From NCBI GenBank assembly GCA_030159075.1, contig BROG01000300.1, positions 124,001 to 188,000 of the forward strand: 64,000 nt of DNA, read 5' to 3'. Shown here one piece after another: positions 22,016 through 35,330 of the stretch. Source of the stretch: Atrina japonica. Taxonomy: Eukaryota > Mollusca > Bivalvia > Pterioida > Pinnidae. The notes beneath the pieces were generated by a model. The model searched no databases. It was not told the origin of the DNA and saw only the letters and a program-made list of their open reading frames with translations. The number at the start of each line of letters is the position of its first letter. Positions within the stretch are counted from its first letter, which is position 1. Position numbers and translations under genes: made by a program.

Positions 22016-22735
22016 ACACAACAGGTATGAGTGTTCTGCAGAGGAGTTTTACTTTAAATAGCACCTGGCCTATTTGATCACTTTTCATTATTGTTGTATA
22101 ATGTCTAAGACATTTTGTACTTTTTATATTTGCGTTCTTTTCATTATACCTCCGCCACACAGATATAGAAATGTTAAGCTGCGATGTTCTGGAATAAATG
22201 AGAAAAACTACATTTATACTTATATTTCTCATATATTAGCACTTTATGTCAATTTGTACACGGTATGATATTGGATAAAAAAAAACATGTGGTCCAATAT
22301 CATGTGATCCATTTCAGATCGCAATGCAAAAATCTATATTTATCCAATATCAGGCAGAAGGAGTTCTTAGAGATCATTTTCTTCTAATTAGTCTCTTATT
22401 AACCGGAGTGATTACTTTATTCATTTTTCCATTACGATATCATAACAGTACAAATAATATACCACGGGAAGAATGAAATAAGTAGAAATTACGTCAGTCC
22501 ATGATAACAATTTTGCTTTTCTTATCCTCAAATACCAGACTATTTGGTCTCTACATCAGATCTGAGTTGGATTTTGGACATTATCTAATTCAAATAACAT
22601 ATATTGTTATTTTACTTTATCCCATACCAAAGATATATGTATGTGTCAAAAACAGATTTGTTTATCGTAGTTTCAGGACACATTTAGAACTAACATTATT
22701 ATACCATACTGACGAAGAGAACAGGAACTCAATAA
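22016..22735. other. Unassigned spacer
   Basis: The 98-codon frame at 22501-22797 lies partly in the X repeat and has no known domain. Confidence 0.4.
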
Positions 22736-23730
22736 TCCATTTTCGAGTTTTCCATTCCGTTCAGGTTTGTCTGAATAGTTTTACTCAGATCGTGTGACTT
22801 CAATAGAAAAATGGGAGAGAGGGGGGAAGGGAGAGAGGGAGAGAGGGAATAGAGGGGAGGGGGAGGGAGGGGGATGAGGAAGGGGATGGATAAGGGATAA
22901 GGGGGGGGGATAGGGGATGAGGTTAGAGATGATGAGAGGGAGAGAGATGAAGAGAGAATAGGAGGAGAGAGGGGAAGGAGATGAGAGGGAGGGAGAGTAG
23001 GGAGCTAGACAGGAGGAGAAGGGGGAGGTGAAGGAAGAGGGGGAAGATGAGGGAGGAGGAGAGAGGGAGTAGAGGGAGGTGGAGAGAAGAGAGGGAGGAA
23101 GGAGAATGAGGGGAAGGGGGACTGGAGGAGAGGGAGGGAGAGGGGAAGGGAGGGAAGAGAGAGAGGTAGGAGAGAGTAGGAGGGGGAAGGAGGCGGGGGG
23201 AGAGGAGGAGGGGTATAGGAAGGGAGGAATGGAGGTCACTTTAAGGGGGGGAGTAGAGGGGAGGGGAGGGGGGGAGGGAGAGAGAGAGGGTAGAAGGAGG
23301 GGGGGAAAGGAGGGGAGAGGGGTAGGAAGGATGGGAGAGAGGAGTAGGAGAGGGAAGGGGGGAAAAGGAGGGGAGAGAGAGAGGAAGGAGGAGAAGAGGA
23401 TAAGAGAGAGTAGGAAGGGGAGAAGAGGGAGGGGTAAAGGGGGGAGAGGAGAGAGGAGGAGTGGGGGGGGTAGAGGGAAGGGGGGAGGAAGGAGAGAGGG
23501 GGGTAGGGGGAGGGAGGGGGAAAGGAGGGAGAGGGGGGAGGGAAGGGTGAGGGAGGAGGTGGTGACCGGTATCGTAATATGGGCATTGAAAACATTCAGT
23601 GATATCTTGTTTCAGTTGATCTGCGAGGTATAAAGTTTATATAAATATTCTCTTTTGTAAAGATGACAAGTGTCTTCGGTTTCCTGAAAGCAACTTTTCA
23701 AATCTGACACCTTCCCCTGCTAAAAAATAC
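22736..23730 (+). repeat. Dispersed repeat family X, copy 3 (+), split by a GA-rich tract
   Basis: The left part (22736-22808) ends at 'gtgacttcaatagaaa'. The right part resumes at about 23568 with 'ggtatcgtaatat', 'gatatcttgtttcagttgat' and 'cttttcaaatctga'. In the other X copies these points are only about 25 bases apart ('gtcgg....cttcc'). The GA-rich tract therefore replaces or expands that short segment. Confidence 0.65.
22809..23566. repeat. Aperiodic G/A-rich tract, about 0.76 kb
   Basis: The + strand is almost only G and A (ggga, gaga, gggg words) with occasional T and rare C, and no fixed period. The arginine/glycine/glutamate-rich frame on one strand and the proline/serine/leucine-rich frames on the other result from this bias and are not genes. 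Confidence 0.85.
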
Positions 23731-23985
23731 AATAAATTGCTGACCAGAAGTAACAGTGCCCCTTTTTATTTGAAACTGCATAATATTATGACAAATTGTG
23801 TTGGAACGGAACAACCCTTGAAAAGGTATATTCTGTCAACGATATTCAAAAGATTCGAGATGACCTTTATGATATGCATATATATTTGTTTGCATCACTA
23901 TCGGATTTTATTTACCTTATATACGAACACAAGGTGACGTGATGAAAATGTTTATCCAAAGTAATTGACCTTTTTGAGTTGTTCA
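23731..23985. other. Unassigned spacer
   Basis: No gene recognised. It may be a further diverged part of the X family. Confidence 0.35.
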
Positions 23986-24250
23986 ATTCGTTCAGTTTGG
24001 CTGTATACTTTATACTGAGAATGGAACAGAAAGTCGGACATTGTCACTTCCGGTTTCGTAGTATTTATATTAAAGACATTTCGTAATATATTGTTTCATT
24101 CATCTCCAAAGTATAAAGATACATGTTTTGACTTGTAAAGATGAAAAGTGACATCACTTTCCTGTAGGATGGTTTTAAAATCTGGAACTTTTCCCTGCAT
24201 GATCTTCATATTCCAGATTATATATATATAAGACAAATTGCCTATCTGGA
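23986..24250 (+). repeat. Dispersed repeat family X, copy 4 (+)
   Basis: It shares 'ttcaattcgttcagtttggc', 'agaaagtcgg', 'cttccggtttcgtagtat', 'ttgtttcattcatct' and 'ccctgcatgatcttcatatt' with the other X copies. It lies directly after copy 3 in the same orientation, so the two may be a local duplication. Confidence 0.6.
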
Positions 24251-26185
24251 AGTCAAGCTGCCCACCCTTTTGTTTCGCACTGCATACTTTTATCACAACT
24301 ATAAGTATATATTCGTAATTTCAGTATTAAATAACATTACAGTTAAACTGTTAAAAATGATGTTCATATTTAGTTACAGAATATCAATTTCAATTCCAAA
24401 ATGATGTAGTTGACTTTGATATTGAAAATTTTAACAAACCAAAATTAGTAAATTTATCTTAGAAATACCGGTAATCAAATGTAATTTGAGTTGTAAAATT
24501 ATCTTACTTAAACACATTTCCAGAACTTTGTAACGACGTGATCTCATTAAATTCTTATTTTGAATAATGATTAGGCCCTATAGTTTGTCACAACAGTAAG
24601 AAATTTATAGAGCAATTAGTCATCTGTAACATATCGGAAGTAGAATGAATGAATAAAGAAGTTCATCTCTACATACAGAGTTACGATGCTCTAATATTGT
24701 CTCGATATCCTGAAGAAATCAAGCAATAGCACAGCATTCGTTTGTTAGAATCCACATCACTGTAAGATTAATGAATTTATCTATCCTTGCATTTTCCTAA
24801 GTGGTAGGAATCTATCAGCCCACATGATTTTGATGAATTATTTTCCTATCGAGTGGGAGGAACCAATAAAAAGAGAGCGATGGTTTCAGTTACTTAAGAA
24901 CTACATTACCATCATTTAGATACCGACTTCACAGTTCACTTTGATGTTTACGTTTTAGCATCTCATTTGAATTGTCTGTATAATTAACAAGAAAGTCAAT
25001 GCTGCACGTGACCTTATAACACCATAATTAGTCCTGAGATTATGATTCACGTTTCAATAAACCAAGAGCCTAACATGCTTGTACTAAAATGCCTATTGTG
25101 ATTAATGTAGCTATGTACCATCTGTAACTTTGATGTTACATTTTCTAAATTCCTAATCGCTGAAACAAAAACATATTAACACTGTCGTTCGGCGACCTCT
25201 AAAATTCAGCAAATAGACATGTGGTGTAATATGTAGTATATTTGCTGAAATTGAGAAAGACGTTTTATGTCAGTCAAATCTAAAAAGCACCATCTCTTGT
25301 AGAACTTGAATCCCCATTTCGAAAAAGTAAAGTATACAATTTAGTATATACAATGTAGTTTTGTCATTCAAAATGTCATACGATTAAAAAGCTTTTCATT
25401 TTTAGCGCGTTGAGTGCTACTTTGAAAGTGTAAGTTATAAACAATTAAGTTTCAACGATAGAGAAATATGTAAGAAACGATACAATAAAACGATATGTGG
25501 ACAAGCAGAAGCCTCTCAACTATCATAGACAAAAATATGTATAGAGTTGCTTTACATAGTTTTGTTGCTATTGCTGCGATGGCAAAGAGACTGCGGAAAC
25601 GGTTTTATATCCATCTAAATTAGTTCTCTCGACAGCTCATATTACCTACATTAATGATATTTAACAAAATAATGGCAAACAAATTTTCAGAATGGTGGCA
25701 AGATAAATTTTAGATGGGCATATCGTCAAAGGCGAAAGCCTGTTATACCATCTTTGAGTTCTGCTCGAGTTCTTTTTACACATGGTGTCACCCTATTACC
25801 GTGAGAATTAAATTGCCTGCGAAGTTATGATAATTTTCATTTCAGTTGTGTCACAAACATGTATTGAAATTTTCTAGTGTAGTGCCCACAGTGATTTCAA
25901 TATTACCTATTGTTTATATATGCGGAAATTAATCTAACGTGGGAAAGACAATGGGATATCTGTATTACAGTCAGGATGACAATATGCAATATTATGACTT
26001 GGGTATTTGTAAGCCTGGCTTTCTGTACTTTCACTTTTTATATTGAATTATGTAATACTAGCATATTTATTATGTTTATCATTTTATTATTGTTGTATAA
26101 AAGGGGCAATAACTGCAGTTTATTCCTCAAAATGTTTTTTTCCTATGATAACAAAAGGAAATATTCAAAATTGCTTAGTTGCTTA
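24251..26185. other. Unassigned region
   Basis: About 1.9 kb of AT-rich sequence with no recognisable gene, RNA or repeat. The 93-codon frame at 25910-26191 is hydrophobic but matches nothing I know. Confidence 0.45.
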
Positions 26186-26300
26186 ACATGACACCTGATC
26201 TCACCCCTGGATTATCGTCTTTGTCTAGTATTCACCAGATTTGTATATGTAGTTTGGATATCCTGAAGATTTATACTTTGGTATTTGAGATTTTTATATT
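26186..26300 (+). mobile_element. PLE 3'UTR fragment (+)
   Basis: 'gacacctgatctcacccc', 'accagatttgtatatg' and the terminus 'cctgaagatttatactttgg' match the PLE tail. The middle is shortened. Confidence 0.7.
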
Positions 26301-26985
26301 TTGTTGTTATATTTGGTTGAAGGTAAATATAATGAGCAAATGTTTTATATCAAAGAAAATTGGTTCTTTGAAATGTCGACAGCAATATTAGCTACATAAA
26401 TGAGATTTAACAAAAAACAAGCAGACATATTTACAATTGTTTTTTAATCATATAATACTATTCTATTCAGAACAAACAAATAAATTATTAGTGTTCAAGG
26501 AAATTAAAAGGCTTCCATTTTGTCCAAACAGAAAATAATTAATCGGTCAATAATTTGCATCAAATACCTTTATTCGTCATTAACATGTATCTGAAGTAAA
26601 ATGTCACATTACACATCGTCACATAGTAAATACTTTTCTTTTCTTGTTCTTAATCGAAGGTTAAATGGGCATCTTTACAACACATGAATGATCATCCCCA
26701 CGCCTATGGGAAGATTTAAAAAGCTGTGTCTAATATCTAAATGCTCTTGCTTAAAAGCAAGTATATAAGAAGATAAAGAGTAGGGACTGAAAGGTCATGT
26801 TACACTAATGCTGCAAATGTTCAGTTAAGGACCGGGAACTCGTCACCACACGCAGTTAAGCACACAAATTTGACTGATCGGATTTTCTGCACTATAAAAT
26901 AAAAATATATAGAGTGATATTATCACTCTTAAGGTTATATTAACTACTTATGTATTCAAAATAAAAAAACACGTATCAATCAATT
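26301..26985. other. Unassigned spacer
   Basis: 'agtatataag' near 26760 is TATA-like, but nothing downstream looks like a gene. Confidence 0.35.
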
Positions 26986-28076
<1,091 letters not shown>

Positions 28077-29504
28077 AAGCCAGCAATTTATCTATTTATA
28101 TAGCTATACATCCATCCATCTGTCTCTTTAAATATCTATCTTGACTAGCCATTAAATTGTCTACATCTATCCATCTATCTAAATATTTATTTAGTCATCT
28201 CTCTCTCCATTCCCCCGTATTGGCTCATTGTTTTCGAGGGTTGGTTATGTGACAAAACAAATTTAAAGAATACAATTTTTTGAAATTTCAATAGACGCTA
28301 AACCTAAATGATAAAGGATAACACATTATCAGGCCAGATATCTGTCACTAAATGCACGTGATATCACGAACATATCCATTATAATTTAAAGCTCTTTTCA
28401 TGTGAAATAAGAATTTCACGCAAGAGTCATACAAATTTTGCGTGAAGATAACTCCAAAACATCTACTTAACTACATAACATGCACGATCTTTGTGACTAG
28501 TGATTAGAATATATCGAATATATGAATTAGCAAAGCGACAAAAATAATATATCCTTAAAGGGGATGCTTACAACATACAGACACCTGGACTCCCATCCCG
28601 GTTTTTATTCATGTAAAGACCGCCATTATGTCCAATTTGACGTATTCTAAAGAGCTTGGAATATCAAATACCCATTGTACTTCTTCATTTTTACTTCTCC
28701 TAAAAATTGATTGACTTAATAATTGTTTATCTTAAATATATGCTTATTAATTACATAAACTGTTTATTTACTGTAATTATGAGTTAAAATAAATACTGAA
28801 GACTTTTGTATGACCTTTCACGCACACCTTTAAGTAAAGCGCACATGCGCGTGTATGTGCACGGTAGTTGAACCCTAAATGTACTAAAAGGGGAAATTCA
28901 CGTGTATGATGTAGAAGCAGGTGCAGATTAAACAAAATTAAAAAAAATTCTATGCGCAGTTTGTGTTTTGCCGACAATAGTTTCAAATACCTTTAGATTA
29001 GATGAAGCTTTATCTTCTGTGAATGACACCAGACGCTCTTACAATTTTTACTAATCAGAACACACATGAAAGTTCATTGTATGAATAATCAACAAAACAG
29101 AATTGAAACGAAACGTGAAAGTCATACACGTGTTGTAACTTCTTCATTAGAAAACAAGTAATGTTAAGATATTTCCTATTTTAATCTCTTCATATGCGAT
29201 ATTGTGACGAAACAAAATAAATCTGCAATACATAAAATGTTGCCATCACCACAAGTTTGAAATAAAACACCGTATTCTTTGTCTAAGACAAAGTTGGTCA
29301 GGGAATGCTTTTGAAACTGTATTTATTTATTACTTATTTTGGTTAACGTTCGACATTTTCATGATAGTTATTTTTGTTTTACTTTCAAAAACTATCAATA
29401 TCTGATTTACCTAGTCTCTAGTTTTGATACTATCCAAGGTATTCTGCTACTGTAGTATTTACATATGTGTGATGTCAACATTATAAATACTAGATTGTTT
29501 ATTT
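28077..29504. other. Unassigned region
   Basis: No gene recognised. The first 130 bases are decayed CTAT repeat. Confidence 0.45.
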
Positions 29505-29835
29505 TTGATTGTTGTTGTACATTTCGCCACTAGTGTTTCATTGTATTGAGATGTCGCCACATTATTATGAAGTACCATATGTGTACTACGGAGTGGCACC
29601 AATGTGGTAAGTGACACGAGACCTCGGTTGTAAATCTATAGAGTGGCGTCAATGCAGTGACACGAGACTGCGGTTGTAAATCTCATCCGAAAAAACTTCA
29701 TAAACCGAGAGCTTGGCAAAGGAAAAGTCACTGCCACTTCTTTTTTCATCTTTGCCATGACCCACTACTTGAAATCAAACCTGGGACCTTTCGCTTGTGA
29801 GCCGAACGTTGCACCACTAGGCCACTGCTACCGGT
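29505..29835 (-). mobile_element. tRNA-derived SINE family D (-) with internal duplication
   Basis: On the minus strand the head shows 'tggcctagtggtgcaacg' (A box) and 'ccaggtttgatttcaa' (B box). The body includes 'ttttcctttgccaagctctc' and ends near 'actagtggcgaaatgtac'. A segment of about 50 bases ('gagtggc..caatg' to 'ggttgtaaatct' on the + strand) is present twice in tandem, at 29591-29640 and 29641-29687. Confidence 0.75.
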
Positions 29836-29965
29836 TGTTAGCCATAGCTACACATATTATACAAACATAGATTATATTGCAAAACGTGGACTAGACCACT
29901 GCTACCAATTGTTAGCCATAGCTACAAATATTATACAAACATAGATTATATTGCAAAACATGGAC
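29822..29965. repeat. 74-bp tandem duplication at the head of SINE D
   Basis: 'ccactgctacc' at 29822 recurs at 29896. The copies share 'gttagccatagctaca.ata' and 'ttatacaaacatagattata' with few changes. The first few bases of the unit belong to the SINE head, so the duplication postdates the insertion. Confidence 0.8.
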
Positions 29966-31007
29966 ATAACTTTACAGAAATATCGATAAGATATCAGGAC
30001 TTAGTACGACTAAACAAGCAACATATAATCGTATCTCACAGGATTTTACTGTAACATGTAGATGTGACGTTATCATATTGTCACATACAATATTGGAAAT
30101 TGAACCAGTCTCGTTTCTGCATGTACTTTTCCATTTATATCCCCGTTTGCAGCGTGATTGTTGGTGATTCTTGGCAAAAATGTTGGTCGTAACAGTAAAA
30201 AGTAAAATACATGTATACCATTTTGCAGTAATCAGCAGTTGTGATTAAGATGACCCGTGGATAAGAAATTTTACTATCGGAACAATGAAATTGGATATTT
30301 TTTTATATTTTGCATATTAAAGAGTTTAAAAAATTATCTATTTCTGATTTTCCGTATTACTGGTTGTATATTAATTTATTTTCCACTTATGAATAAATAT
30401 GTGATTGTTTCATTACAAAATACTCTGAATTTAATTCTTATATATGGCCATGCATATGCAAATAGTCATTCTGAAGTGTCGCAGACTCGTCTATTGTCAT
30501 CTTTACTTGTCAAATAAAATGAATTTCATTTTGCATTGATAGCACCATCATTTACTATATCTGTACTTCATAAACAGATGAACGTTTTAGGTTGTTAGAC
30601 CTTTCATGCAAAACACACGTACATGTATGTTTTATATTCGCGTACAATAATGGCAATATTGTGAAATATATATCGAACAAGAATTGACTTCCTGTTGACG
30701 AAGAAAAATTATGAACTCTCATTGCAGTAACAAAAAGTCAATACTATTCATTCATAATTATTGGTGATTGCAATTCCAAAAACATTGATGGCTTTAAGAC
30801 AAGTCAGACAGCAGAACAAAATAAATGTAGAAAGATTTCGGTGCTGTAGGTTTCATATTACAAGTTTAATGTATTGTAGAAGCAGTTATTCACTGTGATT
30901 CCTTGACCATTAATCTACCGATAGAACCATGTCTTAAGTTATAAGATGTCAAATCACCTATCAGATAACTACGTTAATGTACAATCAGAAAGTCCACTAT
31001 ATAAAAA
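29966..31007. other. Unassigned region
   Basis: AT-rich. The 86-codon frame at 30257-30517 has no known domain. Confidence 0.4.
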
Positions 31008-31465
31008 TTTCAGATACCAAAGTATAAATCAATAGAATGTCCAGGACATAGATACAAATCCGGTAAAAATGGACAAACGCGGACCTCTGGAAACCAAGAG
31101 GTGGGATCAGGTGTCATGGGGGAGTAAGCATCCACTGTCGACCGGTCACACCCGCCGTGAGTCCACAGTCAAGTCCAATGAAACAAGTGAGGAGTGTATG
31201 CTCGTCACAATTGGTACAGACGTCTCAACAACCGCCAACGAAAAGGCAACTCAACACTTCACCCAGTGAAACGGAGTAGTCGCAAGCAAGACTATTATAC
31301 CGACCGTAAAATTTGCGGAACGTTGACATTAAACGCGGTTTTCGATATCCCTGTGTCAATAATTTGTCAGTGAGTAGTTTATCTCTGTATATGAAATCTT
31401 CATATGTTGTGCACGCCCTGGCATATCGGATCATTTGTGAAATATAAACTCCATATGCAGGTGAC
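31008..31465 (-). mobile_element. PLE copy 11 (-): best-preserved RT C-terminal end and full 3'UTR
   Basis: The minus-strand open frame (31434-31225, 69 codons plus stop) carries IRYARACTTYEDFIYR, DKLLTQGYRKPRL, KFYGRYN, CDYSVSLGE and a terminal GGC without interruption. The complete UTR follows to the terminus near 31010. On the + strand the UTR creates a shadow ORF. It is 5'-truncated just upstream of the SPAYGV region. Confidence 0.85.
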
Positions 31466-31599
31466 TGTATATGTTTATTACACGTATTGTGCTTTTAAAT
31501 GATAAATATTATACAGGAAATGAAGTAATTGACAAATGTAGAAACAAGGGCTAACTGAAGCAGGGTACTGTTACATGATGCCCCCCCCCCCGAACGGTG

Positions 31600-32055
31600 G
31601 ACGGCAACAAAACCAATACCATTCAAATAGCAATCCTTTTATACCCTTAAATTTCAAATTTCATCAAAATCTGGCGATGTTGAAATTTTGACCAGTCAGA
31701 AGCCTAAGTTTGCTATAGACGGTAAAGAAACCCATTTATTACAGCATTTATTACATGTCGATATACAATTGTTCTATACAAGTTTTGAGGAATAAAAGTC
31801 ATAGTGCTGAAATCCCAATCAATGATACCAGTAAATTTCAAAATAATCGTAATCAGACAATGTTGACATTTTGACCAATCAATAGCTTCGGTTTGCCATA
31901 GACGGTAACAAAACCAATACCACTGAAATTGCAATCCCTTGAAAAAAATTCAAAATTTTATCAAAATCTGACAATGTTGAAATTTTAACCAATCAGAAGC
32001 CTCAGTTTGCTTTAGACGGCAACGAAACCGAAACCCATATCATTGAAATCGCATT
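31600..32055. repeat. Three imperfect direct copies of a non-coding segment
   Basis: 'ttga.attttgaccagtcag' or variants occur at about 31679, 31862 and 31976. Each is followed by 'agc.t..gtttgc..tagacgg' and then 'aa.gaaacc' or 'aaaaccaatacca'. The spacing is uneven (about 183 and 114 bases). A poly-C run precedes the array at 31581. Confidence 0.7.
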
Positions 32056-33775
32056 TCGCAGCGCCCGCCCTTTTTATTGTGATGCTTACCCTCGCACAAC
32101 GCAATTCCTAGGTCTTTACCGCATGGTCGACATTGTCACAGAATACATCGTGTATTGATGGTTGTAGTTTATGGAAGAGAAAATCATGCGTGAAGTAAAA
32201 AAAAAATAAAATACCGGACTTTTCAGAATGTGTTAAAGTGTTGATACAAGTAGAAATATTAAGTTATTCATTTTGAATTTAATGTAGGTAATTAATAAAA
32301 GAAAAACTAATTATAGTAAATAACAAGTTTAAATCAAATGCTTAAAGATGGAAAGGTATTATTGTAAATAACAATACTGAAAACTGACTGATTTAAACAC
32401 ATATTGACATAATACATTTTATAATAGTAATAACAATGTAGTTCAAAGGGAATTTGGACTTACAACAAAAAATGCTAGATCTAGTGATTTTTGTTATTTA
32501 GTCAAATATTTTTGTAAAATGATTAAAACAAATTCAGAAAGTTCAACTTAATTTTAAAAGTCCACGGTAACCACGGTGCAGGAGTAGACTTCTTGCCTGT
32601 AACTAGTCAAATTAAGGTCAAGGCCTGTTTGTGTCAGTGATAACTCATTTTTTTCTGAATCATTTTTTTTTTTCAGAATACTATCTGTACCGGTATTTCA
32701 CACATATATCGTTACCATAGTAAATGATTCATGTTCAACATGGTCAATTATGTACTTGTGTCTTTTTATAACACAATAACACGCGGAAAGTGTCCGTTTT
32801 AAATTGATTTACGCGCAAAATGTGCCCTTTTCAAAGTTGATTTACGCACAAAAAGTTTCCTTTTTAAAAATTAGCGCCCTGCCCTTTTTCAAATCCTGGC
32901 TTGAACACTGAAAACGGTAACTCAACATTTCTGTAAACATGTTATTATAAACAAGGTCATTATACCTACCATATAAAAGTAAAAAGAAACTCTTCTGCGA
33001 CAAAACAGGTGATAAACTCCTGTCATTAAATCTAATTATGTAGCCTACGTGTCATTTGTGTCTTTAACATTTGGTTGATCAGCTAAGAATATCATTCTAT
33101 ATGTACTGGCCGGAATATTGCCGAATAAAAAATCACTGCAAGGTCATTGAATTAGATTTCATCAGAAACCTTTTTTTTCAAAGTCTGTATTAGACGCAAT
33201 ATATTAAAGAAGGTCTATCGATTAATTTACGTTTATTCGTATAGATACAAACCAGACATACATCAGATAGGAGAACATTGATTGTCGAAGTAAAACCGGC
33301 TATCGAAAAACAATTTCACGAATTCTAGACCATGATATATCTAATAACTGAACGTAATAGAACTGAATAAGGAAAGTATAATGAGTATATTTATCAGACA
33401 GAGTAAAGATAATTTATCATGGCAAAGTAAGAAAACGGACGACATCTGGATCGGACACAATCGGCTCACACACCGAGTATATGAATCGTAGAATCCTGAT
33501 AATATTTGTCATGCAGAGATAATGATATACTAATGTTATTTGTCAAAAAATACACAGAACTTTGTTTTGATAAAACCTACATTTATGTAATATTAAGAAC
33601 ATCAAGACCTAAAGATAAATCAAATTTAATTTTTAAACATGACAATGTATAGTAAAAAATCAACAATTAGCAAATAAACAAATAAAAACTACAAATGTGG
33701 ATGATTCTGTAGACTACAATAAGTGTAAATAGATGATTTAAAAAAGTTGATAAAAAAACTGTCAACTGATTAGCC
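32056..33775. other. Unassigned region
   Basis: AT-rich with no gene or repeat recognised. Confidence 0.45.
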
Positions 33776-35330
33776 AATGATCATTGAACAATATACAATT
33801 ACAAACGGGCTTTGAAGTACCTAGACGTCAATCACGTTCTACATAATACCGTCACGTGTCCATATGCATAATCTCCCTTCAAATATAATCCTATCGGGCA
33901 TGTCATCGCCGGCGACGTTTCTATTGTTGAAAATGGAAGACTAAAAAATCTTATATTAAGAGGTCCAAAATACCGTTTAGCCCGTTCCTTTAATTGCCGT
34001 CAAAATTTCAGTTAAGTTATGAATAGTGTCGAAGATTATGCCAGACGATTGGCCAAACATGAAGACGTGGAATCGGACACTTTGTCTGAATGGCTAAAAG
34101 CTATACGATGGTAAATAAATCTCGTATTCGGAAACTTAAAGTAACTATGAATTACGTTATCCCTCAGTATTTAGAGATCCAGAAGTGATTACCGAGCTGG
34201 ATAGATTACAGGACAAATATGAACTGGTCCCAGCAGACAAAGCCTCACATATTATTGTTTTTATTTATAAGTCACGTTAATATAATTGTTTATTAGAAGA
34301 ACTAGGATTTAATACGAATTCTGGTAATCCTACATACACACGTAGCCCACAGTCAAAGGACGAGATTCTTCAAAATCACGTGTCCGTTTTATGTTCTTTT
34401 GATGTACCTACAACCGATACTGATTTTGAGCTACCATATTTATATTGGATAACAAACCACAAATCCCATATAAGGATAGGTACATAGCAGGAGCAAGCAA
34501 ATGTTCTACCAAACATTTATCTTTACTCCTTACAAAGATACTAACAGTCGTTAAGGAGAAATTTTAGCAGTACTGTACAGTTACTTATTTCAGAAGGGGA
34601 GTAAATCAGATGTTGATACTTAATATTTTAAACAACTTTTAGAACATTTGAAGGCACACAATTTTTCTCAGATTCAAAATATACAGCATCTCTTCTCTTT
34701 ACACAACAATTCAACATAAAAAATTTAAAGAGACACTTTTTAGTATCATAGACAACTGTTTTTCCACTAAAAGAGGTACCCGGAAATTTAAATACCTGGT
34801 GATTAATTGTCATGATACTTATTTTGTCAATCACCACTCTGATTCTACACATAATTACACTTCAAATGATATAAAGAAGATGCTGGAATTTTTAATAGAC
34901 AATACATTTATAATGTTTGGAGTCATGGTCTTTCAACAAACTGTCGGCATTCCTATGGGAACCAATTGTGCTCCTTTATTGGCCGACCTGTTCCTTTATT
35001 CATATGAAGCAGACTTCATTCCGAAACTGCTGAATCAAAAGAATCTAGCGGTGTCCTTTAATACGACATTTAGATAAATCGACAATGTCAATTAATAATA
35101 ACAATTTTCCTACATTTTTTCGTAGTTTATATAAATACCAGCAAACGTGTAAAGATACAACCATGATAAAGTCGATTAAGCACCTTAGCTCAGAATGTAT
35201 TTATATTGATAAAATGACCACGTTTAATCCTAAAATCAGTAATAACATTTGTATAAATGAAACTGACATGATGTTTTATGTCTATAAAATTTATCTTAAA
35301 TAACTCGCGGGTTATTTAGATGTGGGTGAT
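33776..35330 (+). mobile_element. PLE copy 12 (+): linker plus RT, pseudogene
   Basis: Reading across frames, the copy begins in the conserved linker (NYKRALKYLDVNHV, then a degraded CxC site with one Cys as Tyr, then SPFKYNPIGHV and GPKYR). It continues with MNSVEDYARR and ESDTLSEW, and the RT core. The best open piece (34799-35077) holds VGIPMGTNCAPLLADLF, an RT motif-B-like block, and YEADF. Many in-frame TAA/TAG codons and frameshifts are present. The catalytic YxDD position is destroyed: after FR comes TAA, then I-D-N. Similarity fades after about 35160. The arrangement (linker with CxC, then RT) fits the N-terminal-endonuclease (Naiad-like) PLE clade. The element is non-functional. Confidence 0.85.

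Noticed and set aside
22781..23633. Arginine/glycine-rich (+) and proline/serine-rich (-) ORFs of 119-184 codons
   Set aside because: They follow entirely from the G/A-only composition; there is no domain and a dispersed repeat continues on both sides.
25910..26191. 93-codon hydrophobic ORF as a missing TM exon of the receptor
   Set aside because: It lacks the TM5-7 landmarks (no CWxP-like or NPxxY-like motif) and the codons are T/A driven.
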